The notes beneath the pieces are model-generated. The model was not told where the DNA came from. It worked only from the letters and a program-made list of their open reading frames with translations, and searched no databases. DNA of 64,000 bases from Niallia sp. FSL W8-0635 (GTDB lineage Bacteria; Bacillota; Bacilli; Bacillales; Cytobacillaceae). Shown one piece after another: positions 16,351-25,002 of the stretch. Made by a program: the position numbers and the translations under genes. The DNA lies in contig NZ_JBBOYD010000001.1 of assembly GCF_038007965.1 (NCBI RefSeq), positions 226,501 to 290,500 of the forward strand, given 5' to 3'. Position 1 is the first letter of the stretch. The number at the start of each line of letters is the position of its first letter.

Positions 16351-16390
16351 AAATAATTGCCTTTGAGGCATTTTGTTTGTTATGATATTC
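16351..16390 (+). promoter_or_regulatory. azoR promoter region with palindrome
   Basis: TTGCCT (16357-16362) and TATGAT (about 16381-16386) form a plausible sigma-A promoter with an 18-bp spacer. TGCCTTTGAGGCA (16358-16370) is a perfect 5-bp inverted repeat that overlaps the -35, so a redox-sensing repressor may act here. The regulator is not in the window. Confidence 0.4.
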
Positions 16391-16433
16391 ACATTAGTTT
16401 TAAATTTGCATGAGGGAAAGGAAAATGTAATAA

Positions 16434-17075
16434 ATGAATGTATTAGTAGTAAAAGCAAACAATCGTCCAGCTTCTGAAGCTGTATCAAGCAAAATGTATG
16501 AAACGTTTATGGAGTCTATTAAAGGTGCTGAAAACCTTAATGTAAATGTATACGATGTATACGCAGAAGATACTCCTTACTTTGGTCAAGAATTATTCGA
16601 TGCTTTCGGTAAAGTACAAAGCGGAGCAGAATTAACAGATATAGAGCAACGCCTATTAGCTGCAAAACAAAAAGCTATGGATGCTTTAACAGCTGCTGAT
16701 TTAGTAGTTTTCGCATTCCCACTTTGGAACTTAACAATTCCAGCTAAATTACAAACATTTATTGATTATGTATATGCTGCAGGTTTTGCATTTAAATTTG
16801 ATGCAGAAGGTAACATGATTCAATTAATGACAGATAAAAAAGCGATCCTTTTAAATGCTCGCGGTGGAATCTATTCTACTCCTGAAGCTGCACCATCAGA
16901 AATGGCTGTTAACTATATGCGTACTGTTTTCGGTGGCATATTCGGAATGGAAATCATTGATGAAGTAATTATTGAAGGTCATAACGCAATGCCTGATAAA
17001 GCTGCTTCAATCGTTGAAGAAGGTTTACAAAAGGTAGCTGCTGTTGCAAATAAATTAGTAGCTCAAACTGTTTAA
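16434..17075 (+). CDS. azoR: FMN-dependent NADH-azoreductase
   Basis: 213 residues of the AzoR/NAD(P)H:quinone oxidoreductase flavodoxin-like family. The FMN-binding segments are NRPASEAVSSKMYETF (phosphate loop, about 11-26), FPLWNLTIPAKLQTFIDYV (about 99-117) and NARGGIYSTPE (about 143). It reduces quinones and azo compounds with NADH in two-electron steps, protecting cells from thiol-reactive quinones. It has its own promoter and a strong terminator, so it is monocistronic. Codons are unusually uniform (GCT, GTA, CTT/TTA), which fits high expression. Confidence 0.93.
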   Translation: MNVLVVKANNRPASEAVSSKMYETFMESIKGAENLNVNVYDVYAEDTPYFGQELFDAFGKVQSGAELTDIEQRLLAAKQKAMDALTAADLVVFAFPLWNLTIPAKLQTFIDYVYAAGFAFKFDAEGNMIQLMTDKKAILLNARGGIYSTPEAAPSEMAVNYMRTVFGGIFGMEIIDEVIIEGHNAMPDKAASIVEEGLQKVAAVANKLVAQTV

Positions 17076-17097
17076 TAAATTTTAAATAGATAAGATA

Positions 17098-17135
17098 AAA
17101 AAACTCCGTCTGAATTATTTCAAACGGAGTTTTTT
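17098..17135 (+). terminator. Intrinsic terminator of azoR
   Basis: AAAAAACTCCGT pairs with ACGGAGTTTTTT across a short loop, with the T-run built into the 3' arm, about 23 bp after the stop codon. Confidence 0.88.
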
Positions 17136-17173
17136 AATGGGAAAAAGGAGTATACTAGGAAAAGTGAAGTTTT

Positions 17174-17187
17174 AGGACATATGTCCT
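17174..17187. promoter_or_regulatory. Perfect palindrome, likely Crp/Fnr-family operator
   Basis: AGGACATATGTCCT is a 14-bp perfect palindrome 62 bp before the first DMT transporter gene. A Crp/Fnr-type regulator is encoded in the same operon. A possible TATTAT -10 (17193-17198) follows it. Assignment is by proximity. Confidence 0.45.
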
Positions 17188-17249
17188 TTTCCTATTATTA
17201 GAAATCGATTATCTTTAAAAAGGAAATTAAATAGCAAGGAGTCGAACAA

Positions 17250-17675
17250 ATGAGAGGTATTTTATTTGCGTTTATGGGTGGAGCATTTATAACCCTGCAA
17301 GGAGTAGCGAATGCAAGAATTAGCCAGGATATTGGTTCCTGGCAGGCAGCAACAATTACACAGTTTACTGGGTTTGTACTTGCCTTTCTCATCTTGCTGA
17401 TTACCAAAGAAGAAGCATTTTCAAAATATAAACAAGTAAAGCCGCTATATTTAGCGGGAGGATCATTTGCATCGGTTATTATTTTCAGCACAATTACAGC
17501 GATGCATTTAGTTGGCGCCACGTTAACGATTTCAACTGCTTTAATTGCCCAGCTGTTTGTGACTTTTCTAATCGATAGCTATGGCTGGTTCGGATTGGAA
17601 AAACAACAGATGAAAACTCCGCAGTTTATTGGAATTGGCATGATGATAATAGGTGTTCTTTTATTAAAAATGTAA
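17250..17675 (+). CDS. DMT-family small transporter (YdcZ/DUF606)
   Basis: 141 residues with about five hydrophobic helices; DUF606/YdcZ proteins are half-size drug/metabolite transporters (typical length 140-150). Characteristic start GILFAFMGGAFITLQGVANARI, with GASLTIS-like HLVGATLTISTALIAQLF in the middle and a C-terminal GIGMMIIGVLLLK. ATG after AAGGAG. Another YdcZ-like gene lies at 18406, on the other side of a Crp/Fnr regulator; the two may pair as a heterodimeric transporter. Substrate unknown. Confidence 0.87.
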   Translation: MRGILFAFMGGAFITLQGVANARISQDIGSWQAATITQFTGFVLAFLILLITKEEAFSKYKQVKPLYLAGGSFASVIIFSTITAMHLVGATLTISTALIAQLFVTFLIDSYGWFGLEKQQMKTPQFIGIGMMIIGVLLLKM

Positions 17676-17687
17676 GGAGAACCGTGC

Positions 17688-18401
17688 ATGAAAGTGATTG
17701 AAAACCTAGAGCAGTTAGAAGTGTATATTCGAAGCTTTCAACTGGAAGCTATTTTTCCTGAAAAGTTAAAAGAGCATCTACATCTTTATGCCTTCAAACA
17801 AGGGGAATTTATTTGTACACAAGGACAGGCTGCTGAATATCTTTATATATTGGTGGATGGAAAAATGAAGATATATACAACTACAGCAGAAGGAAAAACG
17901 CTAATTCTTTCCTTTAAAACTCCTCTGGAAATGGTCGGAGATGTGGAATATGTAAGAGATACTGATATCCTTAATACGGTAGAGGCCATCTCGGATGTAA
18001 TCATGATTGGTGTTCATAAACGACATTTAAAGCAATACGCAAGCGACTATGCACCCTTCTTACAGTTCCTGTTGGATATAATCACAAAGAAGTTCTATAT
18101 TAAATCAAGTTCGATGCGCTTCAATTTGTTCTATCCAGTGGAAGTGAGACTTGCTAGTTATTTATTGTCTGTTTCTTTTGATGAGGAGGATCCATTATAC
18201 AATACGGAGCGTAACGAAATTAATCTAAAGGATACAGCGAATTTAATTGGCACTAGTTACCGTCATTTAAATAGAGTGATACAGCAATTTTGTCAGGACG
18301 GTCTGATTGAACGGAAAAAAGGATATATGATAGTGAAAAATCGCGAGGGTTTAACGAGTTTAGCTGGCAGAAGTATTTATGAAGAAGGATTGGGTGAATA
18401 A
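17688..18401 (+). CDS. Crp/Fnr family transcriptional regulator (YeiL-like)
   Basis: 237 residues. N-terminal cyclic-nucleotide-like beta-roll (about 25-130; LYAFKQGEFICTQGQAAEYLYILVDGKMKIY), a dimer helix, and a C-terminal HTH (about 175-220; NLKDTANLIGTSYRHLNRVIQQFCQDGLIERKK). The roll lacks the full cAMP-binding set, as in YeiL and other nucleotide-independent members. It sits between two DMT half-transporter genes in one operon and probably controls them through the palindrome at 17174. Effector not known. Confidence 0.88.
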   Translation: MKVIENLEQLEVYIRSFQLEAIFPEKLKEHLHLYAFKQGEFICTQGQAAEYLYILVDGKMKIYTTTAEGKTLILSFKTPLEMVGDVEYVRDTDILNTVEAISDVIMIGVHKRHLKQYASDYAPFLQFLLDIITKKFYIKSSSMRFNLFYPVEVRLASYLLSVSFDEEDPLYNTERNEINLKDTANLIGTSYRHLNRVIQQFCQDGLIERKKGYMIVKNREGLTSLAGRSIYEEGLGE

Positions 18402-18405
18402 AAAT

Positions 18406-18882
18406 ATGATATATGGCTTACTTATTGCTTTTATTAGCGGTAGTCTAGTTGGGGTGCAAAACATATTTAATAATCGTGTAAATCAGAAGGCAGGCCTTTG
18501 GGCTACGACTACTTTAGTATTAGCGTTAGGATTTATTGCTTCCTTTATTCTTGGCTTTATTTCAGAGGGGACAGGACTCTTTCATTTAGAAAATATGCAG
18601 ACATGGTACTGGTTCAGTGGGATTATCGGTGTTGGTGTTGTTGTTTGTATGACAAAAGGGATTAGGCATTTAGGAGCAACATATGCCGTTTCGATTTCCT
18701 TGTCTTCCCAACTAGTTTTTGCCTTACTCTTTGATTCCCTCGGTTTATTGGGATTAGAAAAGGTTCCATTTACTCTAAAGCAGTTAATCGGGGTAGTGGT
18801 CATTATCGGTGGAATACTTGTTTTCAAAATGGGTGGAGCATCAGAAAAGAAGCAGCCAGTGAAAGAATTGGCGAAAAGATAG
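18406..18882 (+). CDS. DMT-family small transporter (YdcZ/DUF606), second copy
   Basis: 158 residues from ATG 18406; the in-frame ATG at 18379 lies inside the regulator gene and lacks a ribosome site, but neither start has a strong one. Same half-transporter plan as the gene at 17250 (IYGLLIAFISGSLVGVQNIFNNRVNQKAG, GATYAVSISLSSQLVFALLFDSLG, GVVVIIGGILVFKMG) with a short charged tail. Coupled to the Crp/Fnr gene, so probably translated from the same mRNA. Substrate unknown. Confidence 0.85.
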   Translation: MIYGLLIAFISGSLVGVQNIFNNRVNQKAGLWATTTLVLALGFIASFILGFISEGTGLFHLENMQTWYWFSGIIGVGVVVCMTKGIRHLGATYAVSISLSSQLVFALLFDSLGLLGLEKVPFTLKQLIGVVVIIGGILVFKMGGASEKKQPVKELAKR

Positions 18883-18895
18883 GAGTGGGTTTTGT

Positions 18896-19675
18896 ATGCA
18901 AGGGATAATAAATAATAAGGGGAAAGCTATCTCAGAGACTTTTCAAACAACTGTAGAAGAATCAAACTTGAAGAATTATCAAACCTTGCTTTTTGATGTA
19001 GATGATACATTACTGGACTTTGCAGCTGCGGAGGACAATGCCTTTCGGTTATTGATGCAGGAGCAAGGAGTCTCATATAGTGAAGAATGGAAAAGACAGT
19101 ATCAACAGCTAAATCAAGGCCTTTGGAAAGCATTTGAAGAAGGAAAAATTACGCGTGATGAGGTAGTTAATACAAGATTCACCTTATTCTTTGAGAAGAT
19201 GGGTAAAAAAGTAGATGGAGCTTTATTAGAGCAAAGCTATCGCGAATATTTAGGAGAAGGAAACCAGTTGCTAGATGGAGCGATGGAATTAATCATGAAG
19301 GTTTCAAACCATTTTGATTTATATATTGTGACAAATGGCATGTCAGCGACGCAAGAGAAGCGATTAAAGGCATCTGGACTATATCCATTCTTTAAAGCTA
19401 TTTTTGTGTCGGAGGATACTGGCTATCAAAAGCCGATGAAAGAGTTCTTTGATTATTGCTTTGATCGAATTCCTCTATTTAACAAGGAGACAACGTTAAT
19501 TATTGGTGATTCATTAAGTGCGGATATCCAAGGTGGATATAATGCGGGAATTGATACTTGTTGGATTAATCCATTAAAGAAGGAAAATAAAACAGATGTG
19601 CAACCAACATATGAAATCGCCAAACTAGAAGAGCTCCTTATTATTCTAGAGAGAGAAAAACAATCGAACCATTAA
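18896..19675 (+). CDS. HAD hydrolase, YjjG/YfnB family pyrimidine 5'-nucleotidase
   Basis: 259 residues. HAD motif I DVDDTLLDF (catalytic aspartates at about 37 and 39), motif II in IVTNGMSATQEKRL, the conserved lysine in GYQKPMKEFF, and motif III IIGDSLSADIQGG. This matches the YjjG family that removes phosphate from non-canonical pyrimidine nucleotides (house-cleaning). The N-terminus is about 27 residues longer than usual; the ATG at 18896 has AGGAG 13 bases upstream, so a later start is possible. Last gene before a bidirectional terminator. Confidence 0.88.
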   Translation: MQGIINNKGKAISETFQTTVEESNLKNYQTLLFDVDDTLLDFAAAEDNAFRLLMQEQGVSYSEEWKRQYQQLNQGLWKAFEEGKITRDEVVNTRFTLFFEKMGKKVDGALLEQSYREYLGEGNQLLDGAMELIMKVSNHFDLYIVTNGMSATQEKRLKASGLYPFFKAIFVSEDTGYQKPMKEFFDYCFDRIPLFNKETTLIIGDSLSADIQGGYNAGIDTCWINPLKKENKTDVQPTYEIAKLEELLIILEREKQSNH

Positions 19676-19699
19676 TCATTAATGGATCGATTGTTTTTT
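19661..19699. terminator. Bidirectional terminator
   Basis: CAATCGA.CCATTAAT pairs with ATTAATGG.TCGATTG and has T-runs on both strands (TTTTTTA on plus; TTTTTCTC on minus). It serves the HAD gene and the convergent CBO0543 gene. Confidence 0.85.
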
Positions 19700-20188
19700 A
19701 TTATCCTTGTCTAATTTTCGAACAAGGCCAATGCAAGCTCTAGAAAGCAAGAAAGTACAAGTTTCTGTTAACAAAGTATCATACCAATGCCAACCTTTTT
19801 TATAGCTTATTAATTTTGTGTATTTTTCTAATAGAAACTCCACGAAGGTCATCGGGATACTTAAATAAAATGATTTGAGTATAACTCCAGGGAATTTGGA
19901 ATGATAGCTTATTTGATTATAAGCAACACAAGTGATTGGGAATAATAAATAATCAAATAAAACATTGATTTGAAAATGCTTTGGCAAAAACCGAACAGGA
20001 AAATTAAGCCATTTCTCAGAAGTAACAATGCTATCAACAAAACTGGACAAATATCCTTTAAAAAAGAAGACTAGAAACCAATCTTTTGCTGGTTTTTTTC
20101 TAAAGATAACTGGTAAAAGCCCAATTCCTAATAGGAAAAGGAATCTTAATATTTTCCGTTCCACTTTAATCACCCATCTAGTTAACAA
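19679..20188 (-). CDS. CBO0543 family membrane protein
   Basis: 169 residues with several hydrophobic segments and the family's typical KDWFLVFFFKGYLSSFVDS and FPVRFLPKHFQINVLFDYLLFP stretches, which are common in spore-forming Firmicutes. No function is established for the family. The start is unsure: TTG 20188 is only three bases from AAAGGA; GTG codons 6 or 9 are alternatives. Convergent with the HAD gene and separate from other genes. Confidence 0.75.
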   Translation of the reverse strand: MLTRWVIKVERKILRFLFLLGIGLLPVIFRKKPAKDWFLVFFFKGYLSSFVDSIVTSEKWLNFPVRFLPKHFQINVLFDYLLFPITCVAYNQISYHSKFPGVILKSFYLSIPMTFVEFLLEKYTKLISYKKGWHWYDTLLTETCTFLLSRACIGLVRKLDKDNKKQSIH

Positions 20189-20252
20189 TTATCCTTTCTT
20201 GTAGTAGGAATAGGATTTTTTTATTTTATCCAAAGGGCAAAAAAATATGAAA

Positions 20253-20278
20253 AAAAAGCATCTGAATTGATGCTTTTT
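20253..20278 (-). terminator. Terminator downstream of the SDR gene
   Basis: On the minus strand AAAAAGCATC pairs with GATGCTTTTT (6-base loop) and is followed by further T residues. It lies about 185 bp after the SDR stop; nothing else is visible in 20280-20460. Confidence 0.75.
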
Positions 20279-20463
20279 AATATGAGGGAGAGAAAGATTC
20301 CGCCTCAGTTCTTTTTATAATGCGTTTTTAAGGAAAATTAATTCCGATTTAAAAGCAAAAAATGGTTAAATGCTATTCTTGTTATTACAGATGATTCCTT
20401 AGACTACTGTTTTTATTGCAATCTTCTTTCGGGGTGTACAGATGCTGTGGTCTTTTTTGTACC

Positions 20464-21360
20464 TTAGGTAGTAACCATAGCACCGCCATTTACATGGATT
20501 GTCTGTCCCGTCATATAAGAACCGTCATCAGAGGCAAGCAGTACGTAGACAGGTGCAATTTCGTATGGTTGGCCAGCACGCTTCATCGGCACATCTGAAC
20601 CTAATGTAGCAATACTTTCAGCTGATTGTGACGCAGGCTGGAGGGGAGTCCAGAATGGGCCAGGTGCTACAGCATTTACTCGGATACCTTTACTGACAAG
20701 GCTGTTAGCTAGTGCTCGTGTATAACTAACGATGGCACCTTTTGTCGTTGTATAATCAATCAATTGGCTTACACCGATATAGGCAACGAGGGAGGTTGTA
20801 TTGACAATACTAGCTCCTTTTTTCAAATGAGGTAATGTTGCCTTTGTTAAGTGGAAGTAGGCATGGATATTGACATCAAATGTTAATTCCCATTGTTCAT
20901 CTGGTATCTCTGTTAAGTCATCCTGGAAAAATTGGACTGCTGCGTTATTTACCAAAATATCAATTTTTCCAAACGTTTCGAGTGTTTTCTGAACAATGAA
21001 TTCACAGTGTTCTTTTCTTCTCAGGTCTCCTGGAATAAGGAAGCAAGAACTACCATAATGTTCGATTGCTTGTTTCGTTGTTTCAGCATCTATATGCTCA
21101 TCATAATAAGCGATAACGATATTTGCTCCTTCTTTTGCAAATGCCACTGCAACAGCTCTACCAATTCCACTATCGCCCCCAGTGATAATCGCAGTTCGGT
21201 CTTTTAATTTTCCTGTTCCGATATATTTAGGATTATCAAAAATAGGAAGAGGGTCCATCAGATATTCAAAACCAGGCTGCCTAGTTTGATGCTGTGGCGG
21301 AAAAGTCCATTCGATTTCTTCACATTTTGTTTCAGATCCATAATGCTTCTTATTCTTCAC
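20464..21360 (-). CDS. Short-chain dehydrogenase/reductase (YhdF/YhxC-like)
   Basis: 298 residues if started at GTG 21360, eight bases after GGAGG; the in-frame ATG at 21375 overlaps that ribosome site. Classical SDR elements: TGGDSGIG cofactor loop (about 58-65), NNAA (about 138), catalytic Ser in NTTSL, YTTTK (Tyr/Lys) and PGPFWTPLQP. The roughly 50-residue N-terminal extension (FPPQHQTRQPGFEYLMDP) is typical of the Bacillus general-stress SDRs such as YhdF and YdaD. NAD(P)-dependent alcohol or sugar oxidoreductase with unknown substrate. Confidence 0.9.
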   Translation of the reverse strand: MKNKKHYGSETKCEEIEWTFPPQHQTRQPGFEYLMDPLPIFDNPKYIGTGKLKDRTAIITGGDSGIGRAVAVAFAKEGANIVIAYYDEHIDAETTKQAIEHYGSSCFLIPGDLRRKEHCEFIVQKTLETFGKIDILVNNAAVQFFQDDLTEIPDEQWELTFDVNIHAYFHLTKATLPHLKKGASIVNTTSLVAYIGVSQLIDYTTTKGAIVSYTRALANSLVSKGIRVNAVAPGPFWTPLQPASQSAESIATLGSDVPMKRAGQPYEIAPVYVLLASDDGSYMTGQTIHVNGGAMVTT

Positions 21361-21415
21361 AGAATTAACCTCCATATTCTTTTTTAGGCTACTTAGTACT
21401 TAGTAAACTTAGGCT

Positions 21416-22036
21416 TTAATATGGGTAAGGTGGTGAGGAAAGGTTGAGATAAGGATGCATAGTAGGTGAAGGCTGCGTGGAATGATAAGTAGTGTTCATG
21501 TTTCCTCCGTTTTGCTCACACCCTGGTGGTGGTCCTAGAATAGAAGATTGATTAATTGGTGCTATTGCATTTGCATAGGCTGATTCATTTACACAATAAG
21601 CTCTGTTAACAATCTCTTTCGGTAAAAAGCGTAAAAAATCGGAACCAAACACAATATCCGGTTTCGGTTGATCAAAGATAGTAAGGAAATGTGTATTGTT
21701 TCGCAATGCTACTATCCAGTGAAACCAACCTTTTGGGAATTGAGATGCCTGCCCGGGTTTTACATGATAAGTCATAATACTTTGTGTAAAAGGGTTGAAA
21801 ACAGATGTCATAACTTCCCCACTTATGACAAATACAAGTTCATTCACATTAGTATGCCAATGCGGCTGAACGATGATACCCTGATTAAGATGCACATTGA
21901 ATAACCCAGTATGTATAGCCGGCATCTGATCAGAAAAAAGTTGGGTAATGTAATTATAAGGATCCCTTCTATAATTAACAGACTGGGTTGAATCACCAAA
22001 AAGCTGAAAGGAAGGAGAAGCTGGATGAACAGACAT
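21416..22036 (-). CDS. Cupin-domain protein with Pro-rich tail
   Basis: 206 residues. A single cupin barrel spans about 45-135: motif 1 PHWHTNVNELVFVISGEV (metal-ligand His and Glu present), motif 2 PKGWFHWIVALRN. The tail (about 165-206) is rich in Asn, Ser, Pro and Tyr, as in Bacillus spore or exudate cupins. Close to oxalate-decarboxylase-like single cupins, but activity is not predictable. ATG after TAGGAGG. The upstream region has TATATATTT...CATATTA, faintly like a sigma-E promoter, not strong enough to call. A long tandem array begins 205 bp upstream of its start. Confidence 0.82.
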   Translation of the reverse strand: MSVHPASPSFQLFGDSTQSVNYRRDPYNYITQLFSDQMPAIHTGLFNVHLNQGIIVQPHWHTNVNELVFVISGEVMTSVFNPFTQSIMTYHVKPGQASQFPKGWFHWIVALRNNTHFLTIFDQPKPDIVFGSDFLRFLPKEIVNRAYCVNESAYANAIAPINQSSILGPPPGCEQNGGNMNTTYHSTQPSPTMHPYLNLSSPPYPY

Positions 22037-22240
22037 GATACAAGCCTCCTATTTTTCGAGTAGAAATTTTAATATGGATTACTAGCTTAAATATATACAA
22101 AACTAGGTTGGCCTATGAGTGGAAAATTAGTTTGTTTTGTAAGGGGAGAGTTTTAGTAATGTTAGTTGGGTAAAAAGTGTGGGGGATGATGAGGATATCG
22201 GAGTGAAAGTATGATTGTAGATGAGTGGAATTTGAAAATT

Positions 22241-23180
22241 TCAGCCAAAGCTCCGAGTATATGATCCAAACTTTAAATATATGGTCCGAACTTTAAATAT
22301 ATGGTCCAAACTCCGAATATATGATCCAAACTCCGAGTATATGATCCAAACTTTAAATATATGGTCCGAACTTTGAATATATGATCCAAACTCCGAATAT
22401 ATGATCCAAACTCCGAGTATATGATCCAAACTTTAAATATATGGTCCGAACTTTGAATATATGGTCCAAACTCCGAATATATAATCCAAACTCCGAGTAT
22501 ATGATCCAAACTTTAAATATATGGTCCGAACTTTGAATATATGGTCCAAACTCAGAATATATGATCCAAACTCCGAGTATATGGTCCAAACTCAGAATAT
22601 ATGATCCAAACTCCGAGTATATGATCCAAACTTTAAATATATGGTCCGAACTTTGAATATATGATCCAAACTCAGAGTATATGGTCCAAACTCAGAATAT
22701 ATGATCCAAATTCTAAATATATGATCCAAACTCCGAGTATATGGTCCAAACTCCGAGTATATGATCCAAACTCCGAGTATATGGTCCAAACTCCGAGTAT
22801 ATGATCCAAACTCCGAGTATATGATCCAAACTCCGAGTATATGATCCATATTCAGAGTATATGATCCAAACTCCGAATATATGATCCAAACTCCGAGTAT
22901 ATGATCCAAACTCAGAATATATGGTCCAAACTCCGAATATATGATCCAAACTCCGAGTATATGATCCAAACTCCGAGTATATAATCCAAACTTTGAATAT
23001 ATGGTCCGAACTTTGAATATATGATCCAAACTCCGAGTATATGGTCCAAACTCAGAATATATGATCCAAAATCCGAGTATATGATCCAAACTCAGAATAT
23101 ATGATCCAAATTCTAAATATATGGTCCAAACTCAGAATATATGATCCAAACTCTGAATATATAATCCCAACTCCAACATA
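22241..23180. repeat. Minisatellite: 45 tandem 20-bp units with 80-bp higher-order blocks
   Basis: From 22261 to 23160 the sequence is 45 consecutive units of exactly 20 bp with no insertion or deletion; one degenerate unit flanks each side. The consensus is ATGATCCAAACTCCGAGTAT. Four variant types recur: A (…CTCCGAGTAT), B (…CTTTAAATAT), C (ATGGTCCGAACTTTGAATAT) and X (…CCGAATAT or …CAGAATAT). A-B-C-X repeats as an 80-bp block at 22321, 22401 and 22481; the right half is mostly A and X. The unit core ACTCCGAGT is an odd palindrome. No stop codons occur in the A, C and X units on the minus strand, which produces long spurious ORFs. It lies between the cysI terminator and the cupin promoter region. 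Confidence 0.97.
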
Positions 23181-23192
23181 CCAACCTCCACA

Positions 23193-23232
23193 CAAAAAAA
23201 CACCACCCAATCAAAAAACGATTAAAGTGGTG
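23193..23232 (-). terminator. Terminator of cysJI
   Basis: On the minus strand CACCAC...GTGGTG with inner AATC/GATT pairing is followed by TTTTTTT, about 15 bp after the cysI stop. It separates the sulfite reductase operon from the tandem array. Confidence 0.78.
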
Positions 23233-23247
23233 CAATCTACTTATCTA

Positions 23248-24972
23248 TCAATCATGGAAATTGGTTCCATCCGTTACTTCTTTCACAATGCCAGCACGAA
23301 TAACAAAATCACCAAAGTGTTCATTTTCTAAGCGTTCTTTTGCAAAACGAGGGAGTAATACACGAAGCTCAGAAAGGATTTCTTCCTCGCCGACATTTTC
23401 CCGATAAAGTTTACTTAAACGGCTTCCGTTGAAGGCAGCACCTAAGTACATATTGTATTTTCCAGGACCTTTCCCGATAAAGCCAATTTCACCTAAAGCA
23501 TGGCGAGCACAGCCATTTGGGCATCCAGTCATGCGAATGGTAATCTCTTCTTCACGCAATCCGTTTTCATCGACAATTTCCTCAATCTTGTCAATTAAGA
23601 CTGGTAAATATCGCTCTGCTTCTGCCATTGCTAAACCACATGTTGGCAGAGATACACAGGCAATCGAATTACGGCGCAAGGCAGAGAAACGTTTTCCATC
23701 CATGATGCCATATTGCTCTATTAAGTTAGTAATTTGCTTTTTATTGCGTGTCGAAACATTGGCGATTACTAAATTCTGATTAGCGGTTAATCGGAAGTCT
23801 CCAGTGTGTACCTTGGCAATCTCCCGTAATCCAGTCATTAAAGGATAATTTTCATAGTCTTTAATACGGCCGCCTTCCACAAATAAAGTGAAATGCCATT
23901 TTCCTTTGATACCTTTTTCCCAGCCATAGCGATCACCGTTGTGGTTAAAATGGAATTCTCTTGCTTCTTGAAGCTTCCAGCCTAAACGGTTTTCTAATTC
24001 TTCAACCACATTCTCTAAGCCGAGGCGATCCACAGTATATTTGAAACGAGCATTTTTACGAACAGAACGATTACCATAATCACGTTGAATAGTAATTACT
24101 TTTTCTGCCACATCAAGAATTTGTTCTGGTGTACAGAATCCGATTACTTTTGCAAGCTGCGGATAGGTCGCTTTATCGCCATGCGACATGCCCATTCCAC
24201 CGCCAATTGCCACATTGAATCCAACCAATTTTTCAGCTTCTGTAATCGCAATAAGCCCAAGATCTTGGGAGAATACATCGATATCATTAGAAGGAGGAAC
24301 TGCGATCCCAATTTTAAATTTTCTAGGTAGATAAAGCTTTCCATACATTGGCTCTACTTCTGTTTCCTCCACAGTTGGAGTGAAAGCAACTTTTTCCTTA
24401 TCGAGCCATAGCTCATGATAAGCTTGTGTACGAGGTAATAAATGATCACTTAATTTTTGAGACCATTCATACACCTCTCCGTGAAGCTCAGACTGATAAG
24501 GGTTCGGGTTACACATCACATTACGGTTTACGTCTCCGCAAGCTGCAATCGTATCTAGTAAGGATTGATGGATATCTTGAATTGTCTGTTTCATATTCCA
24601 TTTCAAAATGCCGTGCATTTGGAAAGCTTGGCGTGTAGTTAATTTTAATGTATTATTACCATACTTCTGTGCCAAATCATCCATTGTTAGCCATTGTTCC
24701 GGTGTCGCTACTCCACCAGGAGTTCGAACACGGAGCATAAATTGGTAGGCAGGCTCCAATTTTTGTTTTGCTCGCTCATTTCGAATATCACGATCATCCT
24801 GTAAATAACTTCCGTGGAACTTCATTAAGCGGTTATCATCTTCTGATATACCTGAGCTTATTTCCTCTTCCATGGATTCTTTCAAAGTGCCACGTAAATA
24901 GTTACTTTCTTCTTTAATTCGTTCCACATCACTTGGTGGTCCATCTGGAGCTTTCAATACTTGTTTCACCAT
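23248..24972 (-). CDS. cysI: Assimilatory sulfite reductase (NADPH) hemoprotein subunit
   Basis: 574 residues, the usual CysI length. It reduces sulfite to sulfide with six electrons on a coupled siroheme/[4Fe-4S] centre. The cluster cysteines are in [13 protein letters not shown] and [10 protein letters not shown] in the C-terminal half, and the sulfite/siroheme arginines lie in [10 protein letters not shown] (about 118-127) and [10 protein letters not shown]. Second gene of a two-gene operon with cysJ (about 30-bp gap). Its siroheme would be made by the products at 33744-35870 in this window. Confidence 0.97.
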   Translation of the reverse strand: MVKQVLKAPDGPPSDVERIKEESNYLRGTLKESMEEEISSGISEDDNRLMKFHGSYLQDDRDIRNERAKQKLEPAYQFMLRVRTPGGVATPEQWLTMDDLAQKYGNNTLKLTTRQAFQMHGILKWNMKQTIQDIHQSLLDTIAACGDVNRNVMCNPNPYQSELHGEVYEWSQKLSDHLLPRTQAYHELWLDKEKVAFTPTVEETEVEPMYGKLYLPRKFKIGIAVPPSNDIDVFSQDLGLIAITEAEKLVGFNVAIGGGMGMSHGDKATYPQLAKVIGFCTPEQILDVAEKVITIQRDYGNRSVRKNARFKYTVDRLGLENVVEELENRLGWKLQEAREFHFNHNGDRYGWEKGIKGKWHFTLFVEGGRIKDYENYPLMTGLREIAKVHTGDFRLTANQNLVIANVSTRNKKQITNLIEQYGIMDGKRFSALRRNSIACVSLPTCGLAMAEAERYLPVLIDKIEEIVDENGLREEEITIRMTGCPNGCARHALGEIGFIGKGPGKYNMYLGAAFNGSRLSKLYRENVGEEEILSELRVLLPRFAKERLENEHFGDFVIRAGIVKEVTDGTNFHD

Positions 24973-25002
24973 TTTAGTAAACTCCTTTCCTTTAAAAATT
25001 TA

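Noticed and set aside
22241..23089. Open reading frames of 60-165 codons on the minus strand inside the tandem array
   Set aside because: The 20-bp unit is not a multiple of three and its main variants lack stops on that strand, so long frames arise automatically in all phases. No ribosome sites and no domain-like composition.
22261..23160. CRISPR array
   Set aside because: Units are contiguous with no spacers between them and no cas genes are in the window.
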